Source of the DNA: Pseudomonas sp. RIT-PI-r
GTDB lineage: Bacteria; Pseudomonadota; Gammaproteobacteria; Pseudomonadales; Pseudomonadaceae
Assembly (NCBI RefSeq): GCF_001297015.1
Contig: NZ_LIGE01000042.1
Coordinates: 1-64,000, forward strand
DNA: 64,000 nt
Direction: 5' to 3'
Position 1 is the first letter of the stretch; each line of letters begins with the position of its first letter. The position numbers and the translations under genes are program-made. The notes under the pieces were generated by a model. That model had not been told where the DNA came from and searched no databases. It saw only the letters and a program-made list of their open reading frames with translations. This document shows positions 25,415-32,929 of the stretch, one piece after another.

Positions 25415-26413
25415 TCAGCAGACCTGCAGCACGATCTTGCCGATATGGTCACCGGCCTCCATGTGCGCGTGGGCCTGGGCGGCGTCGGCGAGCGGATAGA
25501 CCTTGTCGATGAGTGGCAGGCAGCGTCCGGCGGCCAGCGCTGGCCACACGTGCTTGTGCAGTTCACTGGCAATCGCCGCTTTTTCCGCAGCATTGCGCGC
25601 GCGCAGCAGCGAGCCGGTAATCACCGCACGTTTGGCCATCATCGCCAACAGATCAAAGTCGTTGGCCTTCGCGCCGCCGAGGAAACCGAGCATCACCAGC
25701 CGGCCGTCCATCGCCAGGGCACTGACGTTATCGTTGAGGTAGGAACCGCCCATGATGTCGAGAATCACATTCACGCCTTGACCAGCGGTTTTCTCGGCGA
25801 TCACTTTGGCGAACTCTACTTCGCGATAGTTGATCGGCTGGCCACCGAGCGTGCTGATCGCCGCGCATTTCTCAGGGCTGCCAGCGGTGGCGAAGGCTTC
25901 GATACCGAATTCGCGGCAGAGCATCAGGGCGGTGGTGCCGATGCCGCTGGTGCCACCATGGATCAACGCGCGCTGACCTTTGCTGGCGCCACCGAGACCG
26001 AACAGATTGGCCCACACGGTGAAAAACGTCTCCGGGATCGCGGCGGCTTGCACCCAGTCGAGCCCCTCGGGAATCGGCAGCGTTTGCCCGGCCGGCACAG
26101 CGGCGTACTCGGCGTAGCCGCCACCATTGGTCAGCGCGCAGACGCGGTCACCGACGGCGAACGGGCTGACGCCGGCGCCAAGGGCCACAACCACCCCGGC
26201 AACTTCCAGGCCGGGGATCGGGTTCATGCCCGGTTTCATCGGGTATTTACCGGCGCGTTGCAGTGCATCCGGGCGATTGATCCCGGCGGCGTGCACGCGG
26301 ATCAACACTTCACCTTCGGCGACGTCCGGGAGCGGCACGCGTTTGGCTTGCAAGACGTCGGGGCCACCGGGTTCGGTGATTTCGATGCGGGTCATTTCGT
26401 GGGGTAAGGACAT
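25415..26413 (-). CDS. NAD(P)H quinone oxidoreductase of the zinc-less MDR family (PIG3-like)
   Basis: The 332-residue protein is a medium-chain reductase without the zinc ligands: GLEVAGVVVALGAGV, VWANLFGLGGASKGQRALIHGGTSGIGTTA (NADPH-binding loop) and SLLRARNAAEKAAI. The last segment is typical of TP53I3/PIG3-type quinone reductases. It would reduce quinones with NADPH in the cytosol. AGGAGG precedes ATG 26413. It is probably monocistronic, with an MFS gene upstream on the same strand separated by about 60 bases. Confidence 0.85.
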   Translation of the reverse strand: MSLPHEMTRIEITEPGGPDVLQAKRVPLPDVAEGEVLIRVHAAGINRPDALQRAGKYPMKPGMNPIPGLEVAGVVVALGAGVSPFAVGDRVCALTNGGGYAEYAAVPAGQTLPIPEGLDWVQAAAIPETFFTVWANLFGLGGASKGQRALIHGGTSGIGTTALMLCREFGIEAFATAGSPEKCAAISTLGGQPINYREVEFAKVIAEKTAGQGVNVILDIMGGSYLNDNVSALAMDGRLVMLGFLGGAKANDFDLLAMMAKRAVITGSLLRARNAAEKAAIASELHKHVWPALAAGRCLPLIDKVYPLADAAQAHAHMEAGDHIGKIVLQVC

Positions 26414-26475
26414 AGTGCTTCCTCCTGATAAAAGTGCGTGTAGATGGGAGTCGTGCATCCCTCGATAAATTCAGG

Positions 26476-27756
26476 TCAATCCCGATAACCCTGTGGGAGC
26501 GAGGTTGCTCGCGAAGGCGCCGGGACAGTCAGTGCAGGGTTGTCAGATAAAGCGCTTTCGCGAACAGGCTCGCTCCCGCGTTGGGTTATGCGGGCCCAAA
26601 CGTTCATGGCCTGTTCCAACAGCAACGCCACGCCAATCGCACCGCAGGCGATCATGAACAGCATCGCGTGGTGGCCGCCATTGGCGTTGAACAGCGCCGA
26701 ATAGGCAAACCCGGCCAGCGCCTGGAAAGTGGCAAACGACACCGTGGCGCGGCTCCAGGCGATTTGCTGGCGAGCGTGCTCCGGCACCAGTTCGTGCACC
26801 CGCGCCAACGCCAGCGGCACGATGCCCGGCGGGAATGAGCCGAGAATCACCGCGAGCAACGCCAACGCCAGGAATGATTGGGAAACCGCCAACAGCCCGA
26901 GGGTAATCGCCTGAATCACCAGCACCAGGCGAATGCTCAACCGCGCGCCGAGCTTGTCGGCCAGAAAACCATAACTCACCGGGCCGACAATCGCGCCCAA
27001 ACCGTACATCACCCACACCAGCGCGCCGACGTGCGCGCCGGCACCGAGGCCGCGGGCCACGTAATCCACTAGAAAGACCATGGCTGGCACCAGTCCCGCG
27101 GCCATAAAGGCGTACTGCGCGAACAATACATAAACGCCGGCAGGTGTCGGTGCAATCACGGTGTTTTGCGCAACAATCGGCGCCGGCAGATCAGCGGGCC
27201 AGCCAAACCAGCTCACCGCTGTCAGCAACAGCGCGATGGCACCGAGCCCCAGCCATGTGGCTTGCAAACCGAGGTTCAGCAGTGGCGGCACAATCGTCCC
27301 CGAGCCGGCAATGCCGAGGCCGATGCCGAGGAATATCGCGCCACTGGCCAAGCCCTTGCGAGCCGGTGGAACATGTGGCAGAACCGTCGCCGCGACCAGC
27401 ACCATGATTGCGCCCCCGGCGATGCCCGACAGCAAGCGCCAGCCGAAAAACCAGCTCACTGACAATGGAAACGCACAGGCGAAGAATGCCGCCGTGACCA
27501 CCAGCATCATCAGGCGCAGGGCGTTTTTATTGCCGAGATGACGCGCCATCGGGCGGCCGAGCAGGGCGCCGATCAAGTAGCCAATCAGATTGGCTGCGCC
27601 GAGATACACCACATCGTTGGCAGAAAACCATTGCGCCTGAATCAGCGCGGGAATCAGCGGTGTGTAGGCAAAGCGTGCCAGTCCAATGCTGACCAGGCTG
27701 GCGCAGAGCCCAGCGAAGATCGGCAGCCAGAGAGCGCCGGAAGTTTGAGTGCGCAT
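26476..27756 (-). CDS. MFS transporter (YbfB/YjiJ family) with REP-encoded C-terminus
   Basis: The 426-residue inner-membrane protein has twelve predicted helices and the YbfB-type N-terminus (GLARFAYTPLIPALIQ). The last 35 or so residues after the final helix (GSEPVRESAL to the end) are encoded by a paired REP element at 26491-26580, so the native stop seems to have been overrun. It is divergent from a LysR gene with two matching dyads between them, so that regulator is likely to control it. The substrate is unknown. Confidence 0.82.
   Translation of the reverse strand: MRTQTSGALWLPIFAGLCASLVSIGLARFAYTPLIPALIQAQWFSANDVVYLGAANLIGYLIGALLGRPMARHLGNKNALRLMMLVVTAAFFACAFPLSVSWFFGWRLLSGIAGGAIMVLVAATVLPHVPPARKGLASGAIFLGIGLGIAGSGTIVPPLLNLGLQATWLGLGAIALLLTAVSWFGWPADLPAPIVAQNTVIAPTPAGVYVLFAQYAFMAAGLVPAMVFLVDYVARGLGAGAHVGALVWVMYGLGAIVGPVSYGFLADKLGARLSIRLVLVIQAITLGLLAVSQSFLALALLAVILGSFPPGIVPLALARVHELVPEHARQQIAWSRATVSFATFQALAGFAYSALFNANGGHHAMLFMIACGAIGVALLLEQAMNVWARITQRGSEPVRESALSDNPALTVPAPSRATSLPQGYRD
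26491..26580. repeat. Paired REP element (GTGGGAGCGAG type) inside the MFS coding region
   Basis: Arms 26491-26519 and 26553-26580 are inverted copies (CTGTGGGAGCGAGG...GCTCGCTCCCGCG). The element supplies the end of the MFS reading frame and its downstream region. Confidence 0.8.
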
Positions 27757-27809
27757 GATATTGACGTTTCCGAAGAAGGTTTATGGCGCCCAGCATATCG
27801 GCTATCGTT

Positions 27810-27857
27810 GCTGCGTTTATGCAGCGAATTTCCATTGTTGTGATGCGAAATTGCATC
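27810..27857. promoter_or_regulatory. Two matched dyads between divergent MFS and LysR genes
   Basis: GCTGC-GTTTAT-GCAGC (27810-27825) and GATGC-GAAATT-GCATC (27842-27857) share the form GMTGC-N6-GCAKC and are spaced 32 bp centre to centre, about three helical turns. This is a good candidate LysR binding region. Confidence 0.5.
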
Positions 27858-27870
27858 AAGGGGAGGCAGG

Positions 27871-28746
27871 GTGAATTGGGATGATGCTCGGGTGTTTCTC
27901 GCGGTTTGCCGCGCGTCGACATTGCGCGGGGCCGCGCGTGTCCTGAATGTGGATCAGGCGACGGTCGGGCGGCGCCTCAGCGCACTGGAAAAGTCCCTTG
28001 GCGCGACATTGTTCCTGCGTACCTCCGACGGCTACGCCTTGACGGCGGTAGGCGAGGCGGCGCTGAGGAATGTCGAGAAAATGGAGCATTCAGCACTGGA
28101 ACTGGAGCGGCAGATCCAGGGGCTCGATGATCGACTGACAGGCAGTGTGCGGGTCAGTACCACCGATTCGCTGGCCATCGATTTCCTGATACCGGCCATG
28201 GCCCGCCTGCATGAACTGCATCCCCAGGTGCAGGTGCAACTCGACGCCTCTACGCAAATTCTCAGTCTGGCCAAGCGCGAGGCGGATATCGCGGTGCGCA
28301 ATACGCGACCGGACAACCCGGATTTGATCGCCCGGCGAATTGCCCGTTGGCCCGTAGGACTTTTCGCAGCTCAGGCGTATGTCGACAGCAACGGCGCACC
28401 GGAGCCGGGCACGGCATTTGAAGGCCATGATCTGGTGGTCTATCAACCGTATCTGGCGAATAAAAAGGACCTGACCCTGGTCTCTGAACCGATGAATCGC
28501 GGGCGGATCGTCGCCAGTCTCAGTTCAAGTCTGCTGGTACGCCGCTCGATTGCAGCAGGCCTGGGCGTTGGAGAAATCCCGGTCTACATGGGCGAGCGCG
28601 ACGGTCTGGTCAGAGTCTGGCCAGAGCGTACCCGGCCAGAGCCCTATGAGGTGTGGCTGGTGACCCATGCGGATCTGCGTCATACCGCGCGGGTGCGGGC
28701 GGTGATCGAGCAGATAGTCGAGGCGTTTGCACTGGAGAACGAATAG
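27871..28746 (+). CDS. LysR-family transcriptional regulator
   Basis: The 291-residue protein has the LysR helix-turn-helix at about residues 3-60 (LRGAARVLNVDQATVGRRLSALEKSLG) and a substrate-binding domain from about 90. GTG 27871 is preceded by a strong GGGGAGG site. It is divergent from the MFS transporter gene, and the two dyads between them are probable operators. It likely activates or represses that transporter in response to its substrate. Confidence 0.87.
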   Translation: MNWDDARVFLAVCRASTLRGAARVLNVDQATVGRRLSALEKSLGATLFLRTSDGYALTAVGEAALRNVEKMEHSALELERQIQGLDDRLTGSVRVSTTDSLAIDFLIPAMARLHELHPQVQVQLDASTQILSLAKREADIAVRNTRPDNPDLIARRIARWPVGLFAAQAYVDSNGAPEPGTAFEGHDLVVYQPYLANKKDLTLVSEPMNRGRIVASLSSSLLVRRSIAAGLGVGEIPVYMGERDGLVRVWPERTRPEPYEVWLVTHADLRHTARVRAVIEQIVEAFALENE

Positions 28747-28854
28747 GTTCCAGGGCGGTTTTGGCAGAGCTACAAGGCCTGACGAAACGGCCTACGTCCG
28801 GGTCAGAATCCGCTGGCTTGTGAGTCTGCGGGGAGAGCTCTATCGTTGACGTCA

Positions 28855-29445
28855 ATGGCCACGGAAGGTCTCGGTAACCCGAAAGGTGTCGAATTGAACG
28901 TCAGGGAAGTGCTTCAAAATCCAGTGTGTGACACGTCGAGCGAAAGTCGGAATAGCCAAGCCATGAATGACATCAGACGCGAAGAGTTCAATGCCAGGAT
29001 CGAGACCATCGAGGCACGGATGGATGCCCGCATCAGCGAGGTGTCGACAAAAATCGATACTCGGGTGAATGAACTGTCGACAAAAATCGATACCCGGGTG
29101 CGTGAAGTGTCGGCAAGAATTGATGCGTTTCTCGTCGCTCAGGCTGAGCGGGACAAGTGTCAACTCGAACGAGATAAACGCTACGATTTGCTTTCGATGG
29201 AAATGCGAGAAATTGCCAGGAGGACAGAGGAATCTGTCAGGCAAGGCGCTACGGTAAAGGCCAATGTCTGGGCGGCCACTGCCGTGCAGTTGGTTGGCAT
29301 CGTGGCGATCGTTGTCGGTGCCTACTATGCCAACCAGGCCAACATGTATGTCGCGATGCAAACGACGCTGGCAGCGATTCAGGCGGGCAAGGAGTTCAGC
29401 GTACCGAATCCCTTCGAGTTTTCATTGCCTGAATCGGCGCAATAA
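28855..29445 (+). CDS. Membrane-anchored coiled-coil protein of unknown function
   Basis: The product (196 residues from ATG 28855) has a heptad-rich region with tandem 11-residue units (RISEVSTKIDT, RVNELSTKIDT, RVREVSARIDA, about residues 60-95), a basic/acidic helix, and one membrane helix (VQLVGIVAIVVGAYYA). I recall similar Pseudomonas proteins that start near the MNDIRREEF segment, so ATG 28963 is a serious alternative start. A TTG at 28846 is also in frame with GGAGAG ahead. No catalytic motif is visible. A bidirectional terminator follows. Confidence 0.68.
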   Translation: MATEGLGNPKGVELNVREVLQNPVCDTSSESRNSQAMNDIRREEFNARIETIEARMDARISEVSTKIDTRVNELSTKIDTRVREVSARIDAFLVAQAERDKCQLERDKRYDLLSMEMREIARRTEESVRQGATVKANVWAATAVQLVGIVAIVVGAYYANQANMYVAMQTTLAAIQAGKEFSVPNPFEFSLPESAQ

Positions 29446-29476
29446 AAAAACGGCCTTCAGTGAAGGCCGTTTTTTG
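29443..29476. terminator. Bidirectional rho-independent terminator
   Basis: ACGGCCTTCA pairs with TGAAGGCCGT, flanked by A7 and T6 runs, between the coiled-coil gene and the convergent pirin gene. Confidence 0.9.
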
Positions 29477-29495
29477 TGGGCGTTAATAAACTGCC

Positions 29496-30218
29496 TCATG
29501 GCATCTGCGGCAACTCCTGGGGCCGCAAGTCAAACACCAGCACTTCGGCATCCACGCCATTGCTCAAGGTCAGTGCCTGTTCTTCACGAACCCGCACGCC
29601 GTCACCTTCGCGCAATTGCACGCCGTTCAGTTCGACACTACCGCGTGCCACATGCACGTAGGCGTAGCGGTTGGCCGGCAGTTCCAGGGTGGCGCTTTCC
29701 TGGCCGTCGAACAGCCCTGCGTAAACCCGTGCATCCTGACGAACTTTCAGCGATCCGTGACTGCCTTCCGGCGAGATGATCAGTTGCAGACGACCGCGTT
29801 TTTTCTGCGCGCTGAAATGCTCCTGCTGGTAACGCGGTCTGGCGCCGCTGACTTCCGGCACGATCCAGATTTGCAGGAAATGCACAGGCTTGCTCGCCGA
29901 GTGGTTGAACTCGCTGTGCGCCACGCCACTGCCGGCGCTCATCAGTTGCACGTCGCCAGGGCGGATGACGGAACCGGTGCCCAAAGTATCCTTGTGTTCC
30001 AGCGCCCCTTCGAGCACGTAGGAAAAGATCTCCATGTCGCGGTGCGGGTGCTGGCCAAAACCTTTGCCGGCCGCCACGCGATCATCGTTGATCACCAGCA
30101 GGTCGGAGAAACCCTGCTCACGCGGGTCGCGGTAGCTGGCGAAAGAAAAGGTGTGGAACGACTTCAACCAGCCATGATTGGCGAGGCCACGATCGGAGGC
30201 TTTGCGAAGAGTCAGCAT
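29496..30218 (-). CDS. Pirin-family bicupin (YhhW-type quercetin dioxygenase)
   Basis: The 240-residue protein matches pirin/YhhW. The N-terminal cupin holds the metal ligands His57, His59 (QHPHRDME), His101 and Glu103 (HSEFNHS); the C-terminal cupin lacks a metal site. E. coli YhhW has quercetin 2,3-dioxygenase activity in vitro, but the physiological role in Pseudomonas is not settled. GGAGA precedes ATG 30218. It is divergent from a GlxA-type regulator gene, which may control it. Confidence 0.88.
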   Translation of the reverse strand: MLTLRKASDRGLANHGWLKSFHTFSFASYRDPREQGFSDLLVINDDRVAAGKGFGQHPHRDMEIFSYVLEGALEHKDTLGTGSVIRPGDVQLMSAGSGVAHSEFNHSASKPVHFLQIWIVPEVSGARPRYQQEHFSAQKKRGRLQLIISPEGSHGSLKVRQDARVYAGLFDGQESATLELPANRYAYVHVARGSVELNGVQLREGDGVRVREEQALTLSNGVDAEVLVFDLRPQELPQMP

Positions 30219-30439
30219 GATGAAATCTCCTTGCGGGACGTGAATTCGTCCGAGTGAGGAGAAGGTTACTGTTTACCTCTCTGCACAATAAGTAGATGGA
30301 AATTGAAAGACTGTCCTGATCAGGTTGACAGTTTTGCGGCGCCGTTCACGGAATTTCTTGCCCCGGTATCGTCGCACTTGGCCATAATGTTCGGCCTGTC
30401 TGACACGTTTATCTTTTTTTGATCACAGTGATGGTTCCC

Positions 30440-31390
30440 ATGAAAACCGTGGCAATGGTGCTGTTTCCAGACTTTCTTCTGCTCGACATGGCCGGGCCGA
30501 TGGAAGTGTTTTCGGTGGCCAACCGTTACTTGCAAGCCGAGTCGCACTATCAACTGATTACCCTTGGCACCGAGCACGGGCCATTGCGCGCCTCCAATGG
30601 CGTACGGGTGCAGGCCGATCGGCACATTGATGACGCCAGTGATCACTATGACTTGCTGCTGGTGCCGGGCGGCCCCGGCGCCTACAACGAAAGATTTGCG
30701 GGGTTGTGCGCCTGGCTGCCAGGCGCGGTGCAGCGTGCCGCCTGTTATGGCTCAATCTGCACCGGTGCGTTTGTGCTGGGGCATGCCGGATTGCTTGACG
30801 GCTATCGCGTCACCACCCACTGGAACTACACCGAGCGTTTGATCAAAGGTTTCCCCAAGGCCAGCGTCGCGACCGATCAGATTTTTGTCGAGGATCGTAA
30901 TCTGATCACGTCCGGCGGGGTCACCGCCGGGATTGACCTGGCACTGGCCGTGATTACCCGGGACCACGGCAAAAAACTCGCCCAGGACGTGGCCAAAGTG
31001 CTGCTGGTGGTGATGAAACGTCAGGGCGGTCAGGCGCAGTTCAGCCCGTTGATGGCTGCCGTGGCCCCGCAGGAAACGCCCGTCACGCGGGTGCAGAACC
31101 ATGTTCTGGAACACCTGGACGAAGCGTTCACCGTCGAGCGCATGGCGAGTCTGGCGAACATGAGCGCGCGTCACTTCGCACGAGTGTTCGCCCGTGACGT
31201 CAACATGACCCCGATGGAGTTCCTGCAAAGTGCGCGTATCGATTGTGCGCGAAACTTGCTCGAAACCAGTGATCTGCCGCTGAAAACCGTGGCCTATAAA
31301 AGTGGCTTTGGCAGCGTGCGGCATATGCGCTCGCTGTTCGCCGAAAAGCTCGGTCTGACCCCCGCACAGTACCGCGAACAGTTCAGCTAG
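30440..31390 (+). CDS. GlxA-type AraC regulator with DJ-1/PfpI domain
   Basis: The 316-residue protein has an N-terminal DJ-1/PfpI domain (VAMVLFPDFLLLDMAGPMEVF, GSICTGAFVLGHAGLLDG with the elbow Cys) and a C-terminal AraC DNA-binding domain (VERMASLANMSARHFARVF, LKTVAYKSGFGSVRHMRSLF). ATG 30440 gives the family N-terminus; ATG 30431 and TTG 30419 are in frame upstream. It is divergent from the pirin gene. It is the second regulator of this build in the window, the other at 18093-19067. Confidence 0.84.
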   Translation: MKTVAMVLFPDFLLLDMAGPMEVFSVANRYLQAESHYQLITLGTEHGPLRASNGVRVQADRHIDDASDHYDLLLVPGGPGAYNERFAGLCAWLPGAVQRAACYGSICTGAFVLGHAGLLDGYRVTTHWNYTERLIKGFPKASVATDQIFVEDRNLITSGGVTAGIDLALAVITRDHGKKLAQDVAKVLLVVMKRQGGQAQFSPLMAAVAPQETPVTRVQNHVLEHLDEAFTVERMASLANMSARHFARVFARDVNMTPMEFLQSARIDCARNLLETSDLPLKTVAYKSGFGSVRHMRSLFAEKLGLTPAQYREQFS

Positions 31391-31480
31391 AGCGGTTCTG
31401 TCCGTCTGGCGCACCCGGATGTCCGTGCTGCGCCCTGCGTGGTGGTTGTACCGTCACCTGAGGCTGCCAAGATACTTGGC

Positions 31481-32929
31481 ATGAACAGCCATTACGATTT
31501 GAACCCGGCGTCGGTGCTGCGTTTCGGCCCTTACGCGTTTCATTTGCGCCAGCGGCTGATCCTCGACGGGGATCGGCAATTGCGCATGGGTGGTCGCGCG
31601 CTGGACATTCTGCAAGTGCTGGTCGAACGCGCCGGGCGAGTGGTCAGCAAAGAGCAGTTGATCGCTCTGGTCTGGCCGACGTCGGTGGTCGAAGAGATCA
31701 ACTTGCGTGTGCACATCGCTGCGCTGCGCCGCGCATTGCGCGACGGCGAGAACGGTCAGCGCTACATCGTCAATGTCCCGCAATGCGGTTACAGCTTCAT
31801 TGCGCCGGTGCATTACGACAGCACGGCGCAATTGGTTTTCGAGCACTTGCAAGCGCCGCAACACAACCTGCCCGCCAGACTGACACCGGTCACCGGCCGT
31901 GATGCGCTGGTTGGCAGCCTGGTGCGGCAAATGCCGCTGTGCCGGATGATGACAATCACGGGCGCGGCGGGCGTGGGCAAAACCACCGTGGCGCTGCGCG
32001 TGGCCGAACTGTTGCTCGAGCATTTTTGTGATGGCGTATGGCGGGGCGACCTGGCGTCGTTCGACAACAGCACGCCACTGCTCGAAGCCGTGCTCGACAC
32101 GCTTGAAACCGACTTCGCCACACTCACGCAGCGCCATGCCTTGTTGGTGCTGGATAACTGCGAGCACCTGCGTGAACGCTGTCAGGCGCTGGTGCAACAC
32201 TTGCTCGACGCCGCACCGCGCCTGTCGGTACTGGCAACCAGCCGCGAGGCGTTGCGGGTCAACCTGGAAACGCTGCAGCCGTTGCGGCCGCTCACGGTGC
32301 CCAAATCGTCCGAGTTGATCAGTGTCGAGGAGGCGATGAGTTACTCGGCGGTGCAGTTGTTTGTCAGCCGTGCGCGCACCCGTCAGCAGGGATTCATGCT
32401 GCGTGAACAGGATCTCAAAGCGGTCTGCGATATCTGCCGTCGACTCGATGGATTGCCTTTGGCAATTGAACTGGCGGTGACGCAGATCGATGCGCTGGCA
32501 CTGGTCGGGCTGCAGGCGCAACTGGGCAATTGCCTGCAGTTACTCAGTCATGGTCGGCGCACCGCCGTGCCGCGTCATCGAACGCTCAAGGCTGCGCTGG
32601 ACTGGGGATATCAAGGCCTGAACGACGCCGAGCAATTGGCCTTGCAACGGCTTTCGGTGTTCCCGAAAGCCTTCACGCTGGATGACGCATTGGTCGTTGT
32701 CACCTGTACGAATCTGCCGGCGCAGGTGCTGGTGGCCGTGGTTGCGCAACTGGTCGCCAAGTCGTTGCTCTGTGTCGAGCGGGGCAGTGGAATAGCGCGC
32801 TACCGGATGCTCAACACCACGCGCAGTTACGCCCGCGAGCAATGGCTTTCACAGGCACAGCGGGCCGACATCGAGCAGCGCCATGCGCGCTACAAAAGCC
32901 GCGCTTCAGAGATTCAGTTGGCGGTTTAA
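31481..32929 (+). CDS. Winged-helix regulator with NB-ARC/AAA-type NTPase domain, lacking the TPR region
   Basis: The 482-residue protein has an OmpR-type winged helix (about residues 8-105: LRMGGRALDILQVLVERAGRVVSKEQLIALVWP), then a STAND-type NTPase (Walker A GAAGVGKTT, Walker B LLVLDNCEHL, RLDGLPLAIELA). It ends after the arm region, where its larger convergent neighbour continues for over 400 residues of TPR-like repeats. It may be a truncated paralogue. ATG 31481 is the start that aligns with the neighbour. The 3' ends of the two genes overlap by 24 bases. Confidence 0.78.
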   Translation: MNSHYDLNPASVLRFGPYAFHLRQRLILDGDRQLRMGGRALDILQVLVERAGRVVSKEQLIALVWPTSVVEEINLRVHIAALRRALRDGENGQRYIVNVPQCGYSFIAPVHYDSTAQLVFEHLQAPQHNLPARLTPVTGRDALVGSLVRQMPLCRMMTITGAAGVGKTTVALRVAELLLEHFCDGVWRGDLASFDNSTPLLEAVLDTLETDFATLTQRHALLVLDNCEHLRERCQALVQHLLDAAPRLSVLATSREALRVNLETLQPLRPLTVPKSSELISVEEAMSYSAVQLFVSRARTRQQGFMLREQDLKAVCDICRRLDGLPLAIELAVTQIDALALVGLQAQLGNCLQLLSHGRRTAVPRHRTLKAALDWGYQGLNDAEQLALQRLSVFPKAFTLDDALVVVTCTNLPAQVLVAVVAQLVAKSLLCVERGSGIARYRMLNTTRSYAREQWLSQAQRADIEQRHARYKSRASEIQLAV

